Source: Nocardioides baekrokdamisoli (lineage in GTDB: Bacteria; Actinomycetota; Actinomycetes; Propionibacteriales; Nocardioidaceae). Taken from it: a DNA stretch of 64,000 nt. The stretch spans positions 2,046,001 through 2,110,000 of the forward strand of contig NZ_AP019307.1 of NCBI RefSeq assembly GCF_003945325.1. The letters are read 5' to 3'. Both the position numbers and the translations under genes were made by a program. Positions 7,507 through 14,171 of the stretch are shown here, in pieces. Positions within the stretch are counted from its first letter, which is position 1. The number at the start of each line of letters is the position of its first letter. Below the pieces are notes generated by a model. That model was not told the DNA's origin, did not search any database, and saw only the letters and a list, made by a program, of their open reading frames with translations.

Positions 7507-7522
7507 GCGGCAGATAAGGATG
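7507..7522 (+). repeat. Cassette junction repeat copy 15 (variant)
   Basis: GCGGCAGATAAGGATG. Confidence 0.8.
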
Positions 7523-7523
7523 G

Positions 7524-7856
7524 TTACCTTCCGACGGAACGGGTCGCTGAGTCGCAGGTACCAATCCTGGAGATCAAGACTCGCAATGCGGCGCCGGTCC
7601 GCCATGACAGGCACCCCAAGTTACGTCCGTCCACCGAATCAACCTCGATCTGTTGGGGGTTGCTGTTTTGGTTGAGCGTGAGGCCCGCAGATTCGCCGGG
7701 GTGTAGTTCTGCTCGTGTCGGGGCCCGCAGTACTACGGATACATGGCTGTCGTTCACAACGGTGGTTTTGAACCATTGGTCGCCGTCAGTCTGGGCGGAG
7801 CACGCCGACAATGTGGCGACGATCAGCGCCGCAGCCACGGTCAGCCGAGGGATCAC
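7524..7856 (-). CDS. Small lipoprotein
   Basis: The protein has 110 residues from ATG 7856. The signal sequence has lipobox ATLSAC (Cys about residue 19). The short mature region holds VVNDSHVSVVLRAPTRAELHPGES, resembling small beta-sandwich lipoproteins. It ends close to the junction repeat. Function unknown. Confidence 0.7.
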   Translation of the reverse strand: MIPRLTVAAALIVATLSACSAQTDGDQWFKTTVVNDSHVSVVLRAPTRAELHPGESAGLTLNQNSNPQQIEVDSVDGRNLGCLSWRTGAALRVLISRIGTCDSATRSVGR

Positions 7857-7925
7857 ACAACTAGTCTCGCGCCTCGCGCAAGCAGTCGGATCAGCCGAAA
7901 GGACGATTCTGAGTTCGGCAGATTC

Positions 7926-7941
7926 GCGGCAGATCCGTGCG
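7926..7941 (+). repeat. Cassette junction repeat copy 16 (extended form)
   Basis: GCGGCAGATCCGTGCG, preceded by a half-copy CGGCAGATT at 7916. Confidence 0.85.
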
Positions 7942-7981
7942 TTTCGGCGCTGGCCCGCCGGTCATCAACGATGATCTCTGC

Positions 7982-8341
7982 ATGACTCCGGAGAGCCTTG
8001 TCCGCGGGATTCACGACCATTGCTTTGAAACCGCAATCGCCGATACCGAGGCGACCCTTCTAGCGCCGGCTGGTCGGGCGCCGAGAGCCCGGCTCGTGGC
8101 ACTCAGCGGCTGGTTCGTCGAGCTCGGCGAGGACGACCGAGTGCGAGTGATGGAGGTAGCTCGCATGGCGGCTCACGGCGCGACGTTCGGAGTGCTTGCT
8201 GCTCTGGACGGTTCAAGGAAGATCGCGGACGGCGAACTCCGACTGACCGACGAGTCCGGTCACGTGCTTGCCGCCACTGAATCCTCTACGGAGTTGCACG
8301 ACCTATTTCAGGCTGAGGTCGGTGACTGGCTGACGGCGTGA
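7982..8341 (+). CDS. Hypothetical 119-residue protein
   Basis: The frame is open from 7937, but that would start inside the repeat; ATG 7982 is preferred. Residues are helical and acidic: MTPESLVRGIHDHCFETA, ALSGWFVELGEDDRVRVMEVARMAAHGATFG and LLAPAGRAPRARL. The mid-section resembles small helical proteins of immunity loci, but no firm family can be given. The stop is followed within 10 bp by the next repeat. Confidence 0.65.
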   Translation: MTPESLVRGIHDHCFETAIADTEATLLAPAGRAPRARLVALSGWFVELGEDDRVRVMEVARMAAHGATFGVLAALDGSRKIADGELRLTDESGHVLAATESSTELHDLFQAEVGDWLTA

Positions 8342-8348
8342 CCTCGTC

Positions 8349-8364
8349 GCGGCAAATCAGGATG
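8349..8364 (+). repeat. Cassette junction repeat copy 17
   Basis: GCGGCAAATCAGGATG. Confidence 0.85.
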
Positions 8365-8374
8365 TTCGCTGGCG

Positions 8375-8683
8375 TTACTGCGCCAGCTCAACCAACTCCG
8401 CAATGATCCAGAACGCCGAGGGCTTGGACCTTGGATCGAAGCCTGGGTGCTGTTCATCGAGCCTGTCCACGAAGCCTGCAGCCAGCACGCGTCGTACTTC
8501 AGCTTGATCACCGGGGCTGAGGTCTTGGAGGTTCAGAGCACCGAGGTGTTCCTTCTCGATCTCCTCGCACTGTGCCCGTAGCGTTGTCGACGTCGTCTGG
8601 CTTGCAATTGTTCGCATCACGGCGTCGAACAGCCAAGTGCTGGCCGTCCATGCGCGATCGTCGATCTTGATCCAACCTCCCAC
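8375..8683 (-). CDS. Hypothetical 102-residue protein
   Basis: A soluble, mainly helical protein: WIKIDDRAWTASTWLFDAVM at the N-terminus, a charged helix (LRAQCEEIEKEHLGALNL) and AEVRRVLAAGFVDRL. It has no signal or membrane segment. Unknown family. Confidence 0.65.
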   Translation of the reverse strand: MGGWIKIDDRAWTASTWLFDAVMRTIASQTTSTTLRAQCEEIEKEHLGALNLQDLSPGDQAEVRRVLAAGFVDRLDEQHPGFDPRSKPSAFWIIAELVELAQ

Positions 8684-8725
8684 GCGTTCAGACTGCCGTA
8701 CCTCGACCCGCAGGGAACACCCGTC

Positions 8726-8741
8726 GCGGCAGAAGAGTGCG
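8726..8741 (+). repeat. Cassette junction repeat copy 18
   Basis: GCGGCAGAAGAGTGCG, the commonest form. Confidence 0.85.
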
Positions 8742-8771
8742 TTTCAATCCGTCGTGGTCAAAGATATCGAC

Positions 8772-9089
8772 ATGCCCGACGACGCCCCGGAGCTGCCGGA
8801 AGGCATCGACCCCAGCCTTTGGATCCGCACCGCCGGCTGTGGGTGGGCCGACTACCTCTTCGGCAACCCTCACACCTTCCCCGGCCGGATGCATGCGTAC
8901 TGTCCGCATCAACGGCGTAACTTTGCCGTTTCGATGTCTGAGGTCCTCGATGCGTCGACCGAGGCTAGATATTGGATCGTCGGTTATCTCCACGGGAACG
9001 AACCGGAGCGGCCGGAGGGTGGTGACGAGGACCGTCGTTGGCTCTCGGACCGCGAGGCATTCCACGCCGGTGGCGACTGGCCGCGCTGA
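8772..9089 (+). CDS. Hypothetical 105-residue protein
   Basis: ATG 8772 is chosen because the longer frame upstream crosses the repeat. The product is acidic and aromatic-rich: PEGIDPSLWIRTAGCGWADY, FAVSMSEVLDASTEARYWI, then a charged end (GGDEDRRWLSDREAFHAGG). No signal peptide. Family not recognised. Confidence 0.6.
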   Translation: MPDDAPELPEGIDPSLWIRTAGCGWADYLFGNPHTFPGRMHAYCPHQRRNFAVSMSEVLDASTEARYWIVGYLHGNEPERPEGGDEDRRWLSDREAFHAGGDWPR

Positions 9090-9105
9090 CGCACCCATCC
9101 GCACG

Positions 9106-9121
9106 GCGACAGATCAGCGCG
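9106..9121 (+). repeat. Cassette junction repeat copy 19 (one core change)
   Basis: GCGACAGATCAGCGCG; the core GCGGCA has changed to GCGACA. The internal TCA (9114) ends the following minus-strand gene. Confidence 0.75.
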
Positions 9122-9631
9122 TTTGCTGACGCCCGGTCTCGTACACAAAGCTGCCACTCTTCTCCCCAGCAGACAGTGCATCGGCAACTGCCTGCACGGA
9201 GGCGCGCTCACAGGCCAGCCCAAGTAGGTGATCGCGGTAGAGCTCGATGGCACAGCCCATCTCGCCAAAGTCGCTGATCACCGCATGCATCACCTCAGCG
9301 TCGCCGTCTTCGCGCCAGACTCTGAACGTGTAGCGACCCTTGTCCGCGACGACACTTGTAGCGACCAAGGCACCTTCGTCGGACGACATGACGGCCACTT
9401 CGTCGCCGTAGTTCAAGTCGTACGCAAAGAGCGGAATCGCTCTGACCTCCGCCGGTCGCTGCCGGGCGATCGATGTGCGCGAAGGCCCTCCCAAACCTGG
9501 TCGTCTCCAACTGGAGTTGGGAGGGCAAACCAGACGGTCTCGCTCGCTGCGCCTGCCGAATCAAGCGGAATGAGAGTTCCATCCACGAAGCGGCACGTCC
9601 TCGAAGGGTGTTCCCGGTACTGATCGGCCAC
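9114..9631 (-). pseudogene. Frameshifted DUF4265 gene, paralogue of 2790-3308
   Basis: The N-terminal part (VADQYREHPS, ETVWFALP, DDQVWEGL) and the C-terminal part (LFAYDLNYGDEVAV to YETGRQQTR) are in different frames. Alignment with the intact copy places a single-base loss near 9452: GCACGG there is GCCGG here. Both halves otherwise match the intact gene closely, so the lesion is recent or a sequencing error. If real, the gene is inactive. Confidence 0.75.
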
Positions 9632-9674
9632 GACATGAACCCTAAGCCGCTGACCGTCGGCGTCCTTGTACGCA

Positions 9675-9690
9675 CCGGCAGATTCGCGGA
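9675..9690 (+). repeat. Degenerate cassette junction repeat
   Basis: Only CGGCAGATTCGCGG of the extended form remains (9676-9689). It marks the boundary between the DUF4265 pseudogene and the next gene. Confidence 0.5.
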
Positions 9691-9724
9691 TGCCGACACA
9701 CAACCGGCGGCCTGAGCGCGCCGG

Positions 9725-10057
9725 TCAGAGACGCGTCCAACGTCCCAGTTCTCCGGGATCATCACCTCGCGTGAACGCGTCGACAACGGCCTGGGCGCGG
9801 TCGGCGGTGCAGATAAACGCCCCGCTGAAAGTCACATCGAGGTCGAGGATGTGGAACTTGCGAAATTCCTGCTCGTCTACCACCCGATCACCGTCGAGGA
9901 GGAAGCACGAATCCGGGTCCGGGAAGAGATGCACCACCGCCAGGCCGTCGGTAGTCGAGATCGACATCATCGGGTGGGCCTCTCCGGATCGAGACGCCTC
10001 GCGATACGTGGTTTCATTCACGTCGGCAGCATCACATCGATGACCGCTCCGCGCCAT
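9725..10057 (-). CDS. Hypothetical protein, weakly Imm1-like
   Basis: At most 110 residues from ATG 10057. That start lies next to the repeat, and a GTG about 14 codons later (MNETTYREASRSG) is an alternative. The stretch MSISTTDGLAVVHLFPDPDS followed by A-x-x-A-V-V-D-A-F and a C-terminal RW resembles the Imm1 pattern (substrate strand, helix, terminal W), but the match is weak. Soluble; function unknown. Confidence 0.55.
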   Translation of the reverse strand: MARSGHRCDAADVNETTYREASRSGEAHPMMSISTTDGLAVVHLFPDPDSCFLLDGDRVVDEQEFRKFHILDLDVTFSGAFICTADRAQAVVDAFTRGDDPGELGRWTRL

Positions 10058-10059
10058 CG

Positions 10060-10075
10060 GCGGCAGAACAGTGCG
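10060..10075 (+). repeat. Cassette junction repeat copy 20
   Basis: GCGGCAGAACAGTGCG. Confidence 0.85.
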
Positions 10076-10105
10076 CTTTTTCCGAGAGGGAACGAAGATG
10101 CTGAA

Positions 10106-10507
10106 ATGCGGCGTCTTCCAAATGTGAGAGCGATAGTCACGATCCGGTTCGGCGTGTCCGGACTCGTGATGTTGGCCGCGGCAACAGCCTGCGGGACTAG
10201 TACCCCCACGAGTTCGAGGCTGCCGGCATCAACGGTCACGGTGACGGTTCACCTCCGTGGGTTTGGCGGGGCGTACGACCCGGTGAAGCATCGGACGGAG
10301 ATGAATGGCGAGCCCATGACGCACCAGGAGGTGCAGATTGGCGTCGGGGCAGCGGAGCACCTAGCAGTCACAAACCACGCCGGTGATGCGACGTTTGTGC
10401 TCCCGTCGGCCGTTGCAGCGGCAGATGTCCACAGTTGTGGGATTGCTCGCTTGGTGTCGGCTTCGAAGCACGCCCAGACATTCGACGCCAATTGCTACTT
10501 CCCCTGA
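10106..10507 (+). CDS. Small lipoprotein, paralogue of the 311-760 cassette
   Basis: The protein has 133 residues from ATG 10106. The signal sequence has lipobox AAATAC (Cys about residue 26). The mature domain has GFGGAYDPVKHRTEMNGEP, THQEVQIG, ADVHSCGIA and the same NCYFP end as the 311 protein. The two cassettes are 9.7 kb apart and clearly diverged, unlike the recent 258-bp duplication. Probably extracytoplasmic; function unknown. Confidence 0.8.
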   Translation: MRRLPNVRAIVTIRFGVSGLVMLAAATACGTSTPTSSRLPASTVTVTVHLRGFGGAYDPVKHRTEMNGEPMTHQEVQIGVGAAEHLAVTNHAGDATFVLPSAVAAADVHSCGIARLVSASKHAQTFDANCYFP

Positions 10508-10509
10508 GC

Positions 10510-10525
10510 GCGGCAGATCAGTGCG
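10510..10525 (+). repeat. Cassette junction repeat copy 21
   Basis: GCGGCAGATCAGTGCG, matches the consensus and follows the TGA of the 10106 gene by 2 bp. Confidence 0.85.
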
Positions 10526-10531
10526 GGTTGC

Positions 10532-11077
10532 TCACGTAGTAAGCGCCGTTGTCACGCGCTTGGAGTAGGCCTGATTGACGGCCAGTTCCACTGAGGGTCC
10601 GGTCGGCCACTGCAGGAGAACGATCTCCATGAGTCCCGGCTTCAGATATGGGAGGTCCTGCCGATCGCTCGCTCGCTGAACGGTGACTGATACCCCGTCC
10701 AACTTGACGGTTGGGAGCGGCTGGCGTCGCCAATAGGTCGACATCTCGAGCGTCGTTCCATTGATCTGCGCTCGGACTTGGCGCCATGTCGGTTTGCCCG
10801 AGCGATTCTGTGACCGGAGGCAGGCCCCAAATCGCATCGTCGATGCGTCGTGGTCAGCGGCAGTCGGGGCTGCTCCGTCGTCAGCCCGGATCCGCCGGAA
10901 CACGGGGACGAACATCGTGATGCCTACAAACAATGCCAAGGGCGCGCTCCACACGGCCAGAAACGCTGTGGCGAATAGAACGGACCAGAACTCCCACCGT
11001 CCGACGACGAGCCTCAACAGGCCGGGCACAGTCGCGCCGGGGTCAAGGCGCGCACCCCTGTGGCTGTGATGTGACAC
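10532..11077 (-). CDS. Hypothetical membrane protein with soluble C-terminal domain
   Basis: The frame is open to 11278, but the extra length crosses the next repeat. GTG 11077 (MSHHSHRGARLDPG) is preferred, giving 181 residues. It has two hydrophobic segments (FWSVLFATAFLAVWSAPLAL and FVGITMFVPVF) and then about 120 residues with W-R-Q-V-R-A-Q-I-N-G and a VTVQRASDR beta stretch. No family assigned. Confidence 0.6.
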   Translation of the reverse strand: MSHHSHRGARLDPGATVPGLLRLVVGRWEFWSVLFATAFLAVWSAPLALFVGITMFVPVFRRIRADDGAAPTAADHDASTMRFGACLRSQNRSGKPTWRQVRAQINGTTLEMSTYWRRQPLPTVKLDGVSVTVQRASDRQDLPYLKPGLMEIVLLQWPTGPSVELAVNQAYSKRVTTALTT

Positions 11078-11157
11078 GACAGCGACGGTAGTGAAGACGC
11101 GGTCGGACGCGCATCCTCCATTTGGCCATTGCGATCCTTGCAAATCTCGACAGATTC

Positions 11158-11173
11158 GCGGCAGAAGAGTGCG
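11158..11173 (+). repeat. Cassette junction repeat copy 22 (extended form)
   Basis: GCGGCAGAAGAGTGCG, preceded by a half-copy GACAGATT at 11149. Confidence 0.85.
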
Positions 11174-11204
11174 CTTGATCGCTTGCGGGGCGATACTCGG
11201 CCGT

Positions 11205-11828
11205 GTGCGACTTGTCCCGGCGATCGTGTTGCTCGGACTCATGTCACTAGCAGCGTGTAGCAGCTCCAACGCAGCCACGTACGGAACGGACGCGACTGGC
11301 CGTGCCGCGTTTGGATGCTCACTCGCGCGTTGGGCCGGCAGTCAAGACGCCCAGATGAAGCACTACACGAACATTGCCGTCCGGGACCTGTTCGTCGCAG
11401 CACTCGAGGACGACCACACTTATCGGCTCGCCGCCCAACTCTGGAACGCCGACGACGGCTTGCAGATCAGCGAAGGCGGTCGCGACGGGTTGCTATCGAT
11501 CTGCGGCGGCGCCGGATTCGGCGGAACTGCGGACATCGCGGATCTGCACACGTATGCGTGTGCAATGAATGCGGCCCTCGCTCAATCGCGCCCGACTATC
11601 GATTCGTTCGGACCTGTGGACACCGCGAAGGCCCCTGGCGATCCGAAGCGGGATGACGCGTCGTTCCTCGACGCCGCCTTCCTCCTACTCGCCTTGAAGG
11701 AGAGTCCGGGATGGCTATCAGCCGCCACCCCAGGGATGGCCCTAGACGCAGGCAAACAGGACGGATACGCAGCGTCCCTGGCCAACTACGCCGGCCTCTG
11801 CGCCAATCCGCCGAAGGTCACTGAGTAG
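11205..11828 (+). CDS. Lipoprotein, 207 residues
   Basis: GTG 11205 starts a typical signal (MRLVPAIVLLGLMSLAAC) with lipobox SLAAC at about residue 18. The longer upstream frame crosses the repeat and is rejected. The mature protein is mostly helical: AGSQDAQMKHYTNIAVRDLF, AAQLWNADDGLQISEGGRDG and LHTYACAMNAALAQS. The TAG stop overlaps the following TAGCGGCA. Unknown family. Confidence 0.7.
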   Translation: MRLVPAIVLLGLMSLAACSSSNAATYGTDATGRAAFGCSLARWAGSQDAQMKHYTNIAVRDLFVAALEDDHTYRLAAQLWNADDGLQISEGGRDGLLSICGGAGFGGTADIADLHTYACAMNAALAQSRPTIDSFGPVDTAKAPGDPKRDDASFLDAAFLLLALKESPGWLSAATPGMALDAGKQDGYAASLANYAGLCANPPKVTE

Positions 11829-11843
11829 CGGCAGATCAGGATG
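11828..11843 (+). repeat. Cassette junction repeat copy 23
   Basis: GCGGCAGATCAGGATG; its first G is the last base of the previous gene's TAG. Confidence 0.85.
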
Positions 11844-11859
11844 TCTCGGCGGGGTTGCG

Positions 11860-11976
11860 TCACCGCCAGAATGTCCACGCGTTGGGGTTGATCGAGATCC
11901 CGGACTTGAGCTTTTCCCGCCACGAAGGCTCCGGCGGCTCGGGATCAGGTCCCTGTTCCTCGAAGTACTGCGGCAT
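11860..11976 (-). CDS. Small ORF, 38 residues
   Basis: ATG 11976 to TGA 11860, reading MPQYFEEQGPDPEPPEPSW and then a segment ending INPNAWTFWR. A TTG start upstream would add 13 residues. It lies directly after a junction repeat with its stop facing the repeat, as other minus-strand cassette genes do. The Pro/Glu-rich then Trp-rich composition looks protein-like, but no clear ribosome site is present. It could be a remnant of a longer gene. Confidence 0.35.
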   Translation of the reverse strand: MPQYFEEQGPDPEPPEPSWREKLKSGISINPNAWTFWR

Positions 11977-12122
11977 GAGGCGAGCGTAGAGGAATCCGGA
12001 TGCTGCGGTCCCGCGCAAAGGTCAGTGCTGCTGGACGCCACTCGTACCGAAGGTCCGGACACGCTGGGGCCGGCGACCTTGTACCTTTGGGCAACCTGTT
12101 GTCGCTCCCCTCGGAGGGAATT

Positions 12123-12944
12123 GTGGCCCGACTGTCTTCTGTTGCCGGTCGATCGGCGTTCGCTATTGCGGTGGCATTCCTTGCCTTCGCTGCGCCACCG
12201 GCGTCGGCTGCCATGCCTTCCGGCAGTGTCGTGCTGGCGAATGCATGTCAGCACATGAGCAACGTGGCGATTACGGATGGCGACTTCACGGTCTCGGCTG
12301 TTGGCGACCAGTTCACGATTTCGGACAACATCCAGATCGGGCCAACCAACGGCTTGGCGGGAGTCAGTTGGGAGCGGTGGGACACGACCGGCCGCTACAA
12401 CAACTGGCGGGACCGGTCCTACTTGACCGTCTCCTGCAACGGGGACGTGGATTTCTGGCATGCCAGGTATGTCCTGTTGTGGCACTCCAACACCGCTGGG
12501 CAAGGCGGCGTCCATCTGATTCTGACCAACACTGGCGAACTTCGCCTCTACAACTCGGACTGGTCCCACATCGTGTGGCGCTCGTGGTCCGGGCAGCGCT
12601 ACCTCGCGGCTGGAACCACGTTGCCCAGCGGTGGCAGGCTCGCGAGTGGTGGAGCCGAGCACCGCAACTACACGATTCGAACCCTTGAAATGCTGGCGAA
12701 CGGCGATCTGGTCTACCGCGTGGGCGGCAATATTCGCTGGCAGTCGGGCACTCATGTGCCTGGTGCGCGCGCCGTTCTTACTTCCCACGCGCAGCTCAAG
12801 GTGCTGTCTCCATCCGGTCAGGTGCTGTGGTCGAGTCGTCCCCAAGGCAGTGCGGACTCGGCTCTCGATGTGGAGTTCATGCAAATCACCGACTTGGGCA
12901 GCGGGATGGGCCGCACGGTGTGGCAAGCGCCCGGCGTGTCCTGA
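12123..12944 (+). CDS. Secreted bulb-type mannose-binding lectin (B-lectin) protein
   Basis: GTG 12123; the upstream part of the open frame lacks coding character. It has 273 residues with a cleavable signal peptide (AVAFLAFAAPPASA). Residues after about 120 carry B-lectin-like repeats: LILTNTGELRLYNSDWSHIVW, LEMLANGDLVYRVGGNIRW and LKVLSPSGQVLWSS, each a strand followed by a W. B-lectin domains bind mannose-type sugars; in bacteria they occur in bacteriocins and surface proteins. The Q-x-D-x-N-x-V-x-Y sugar-binding motif is degenerate, so binding is uncertain. Confidence 0.75.
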   Translation: MARLSSVAGRSAFAIAVAFLAFAAPPASAAMPSGSVVLANACQHMSNVAITDGDFTVSAVGDQFTISDNIQIGPTNGLAGVSWERWDTTGRYNNWRDRSYLTVSCNGDVDFWHARYVLLWHSNTAGQGGVHLILTNTGELRLYNSDWSHIVWRSWSGQRYLAAGTTLPSGGRLASGGAEHRNYTIRTLEMLANGDLVYRVGGNIRWQSGTHVPGARAVLTSHAQLKVLSPSGQVLWSSRPQGSADSALDVEFMQITDLGSGMGRTVWQAPGVS

Positions 12945-13022
12945 CTCCACCAACGCATCTGGTTGGCCGGGCCGATCTGGCACATCACGTCGGATCGGAG
13001 CCAGACAGGTGTTGTACCGAGC

Positions 13023-13038
13023 GCGGCAGATCCGTATT
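13023..13038 (+). repeat. Cassette junction repeat copy 24 (variant)
   Basis: GCGGCAGATCCGTATT. Confidence 0.75.
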
Positions 13039-13044
13039 TTTCGG

Positions 13045-13467
13045 TTACTCCGCGGGTCTGAAGATCAAGAAATCGAAGCATCCATAAAGGACGAGCGTCG
13101 CCACTAGGCCGCTTAAGACCGAGACCCGCCATATCGCGATCCGCCGAACGCGCCCAACCACGTTCGTTGTCTTGCGGCAGTTAGTGACCGCCAACGCCAA
13201 CCCCGTGATGCAGATGGCCAGAGCGCCGGCCAGGACGACGAAGTCAAGGAACTTGGCGATAAGCAAGCCAACAAATGCACCGGGGCCGTCGGCCTGTCCG
13301 TCCGACTGCGGCACGGGTCCCGACATGTACACCTCAAGACCTATCGCGAACCATAGCCAGAAGCCAGTAGCAAGCGCGCCGAGGAGGCCCCACCACGCGA
13401 ACGCTCGTAACGCCCGGCGAGCCATCACCTGCTCGCCGCCCGACGCCACATCAGCCAAGTCCGTCAC
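13045..13467 (-). CDS. Small integral membrane protein
   Basis: The protein has 140 residues and three predicted helices: about 22-46 (FAWWGLLGALATGFWLWFAI), 66-92 (AFVGLLIAKFLDFVVLAGAL) and 113-130 (VSVLSGLVATLVLYGCF). A polar loop between helices 1 and 2 carries SGPVPQSDGQADGPG. Family unknown. Confidence 0.65.
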   Translation of the reverse strand: MTDLADVASGGEQVMARRALRAFAWWGLLGALATGFWLWFAIGLEVYMSGPVPQSDGQADGPGAFVGLLIAKFLDFVVLAGALAICITGLALAVTNCRKTTNVVGRVRRIAIWRVSVLSGLVATLVLYGCFDFLIFRPAE

Positions 13468-13540
13468 GACACAAGTATCGGCTAGAACGCTGCATCCTCA
13501 ATTGGGCGGAAGCAACAGGGCCGTTTCGCTCAATCGCTCG

Positions 13541-13556
13541 GCGGCAGAAGAGTGCG
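13541..13556 (+). repeat. Cassette junction repeat copy 25
   Basis: GCGGCAGAAGAGTGCG. Confidence 0.85.
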
Positions 13557-13795
13557 CTAGACCGCGGGTCGTCGGGAGACGTCGTACGGGTCCCAGTCCA
13601 GCTCCCAGAACGCCTGAAGTCCTCGCTCGGCGATGAACTCTCGCTCTATGGCATAGGTCGGATACATGCCGGCGATGTTGATCGGAAGGTCGTCGCCGAC
13701 ATCCACCCGAGCGTCGTCAGGGTCAGCTGCCAGCGGCGCGAAGACCACGAAGCCATCGAGCCTTGAGTTTGCGGCAATCGGCTCTCCGAAATTGA
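13557..13795 (-). pseudogene. C-terminal fragment of a SUFU-family protein, cut by the IS element
   Basis: About 79 residues remain: NFGEPIAANSRLDGFVVFAP, LPINIAGMYPTYAIEREFIA and a terminal WDPYDVSRRPAV. This resembles the end of bacterial Suppressor-of-fused domain proteins (a hydrophobic strand ending in P, then P-x-x-x-x-E and a final D-x-x-R), a family used as toxin-immunity proteins. The N-terminal part is missing and is not found on the far side of the IS. Confidence 0.6.
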
Positions 13796-13863
13796 TGGGT
13801 CTGCCCCCAGTTGAGTTGACACCTGATCTCTGAGGTTTCGGCCTCGGACGGAAGGATGTCCCT

Positions 13864-14151
13864 GTGGCGAAGGCATACCCGAAAGAGTTCCGCGACGATG
13901 TCGTGGCCGTGGCCCGTAAGGGCATGGCGCCCCTGTCTCAGATCGCGAAGGACTTCGGTATTTCCGAAGGGTCGCTGACGAATTGGATGAAGCGGGCCGA
14001 CATTGAAGACGGCACACGTGCCGGCCTGACAGAAGCCGAACGCAAAGAGCTGCGTGAGTTGAACAAGCGGATCCGGCTCCTGGAACAGGAGAACGAGGTC
14101 CTGCGTCGCGCAGCGGCCTACCTGTCGCAGGCCAATCTGCCGGGAAAATAG
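13864..14151 (+). CDS. IS3-family transposase OrfA
   Basis: The protein has 95 residues. Its N-terminal helix-turn-helix (AYPKEFRDDVVAVARKG, SQIAKDFGISEGSLTNWMK) binds the IS ends, and a C-terminal leucine-zipper-like coiled coil (LNKRIRLLEQENEVLRRAA) follows. It ends in GGGAAAATAG. The A-AAA run allows a -1 shift into OrfB, whose frame is open across this point. Confidence 0.9.
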   Translation: MAKAYPKEFRDDVVAVARKGMAPLSQIAKDFGISEGSLTNWMKRADIEDGTRAGLTEAERKELRELNKRIRLLEQENEVLRRAAAYLSQANLPGK

Positions 14152-14171
14152 TCTTCCCGCTCGTCCGTGAA

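Noticed and set aside
11742..12983. 413-residue reverse-strand frame
   Set aside because: It lies antisense to the lectin gene, which has a signal peptide and repeated lectin motifs.
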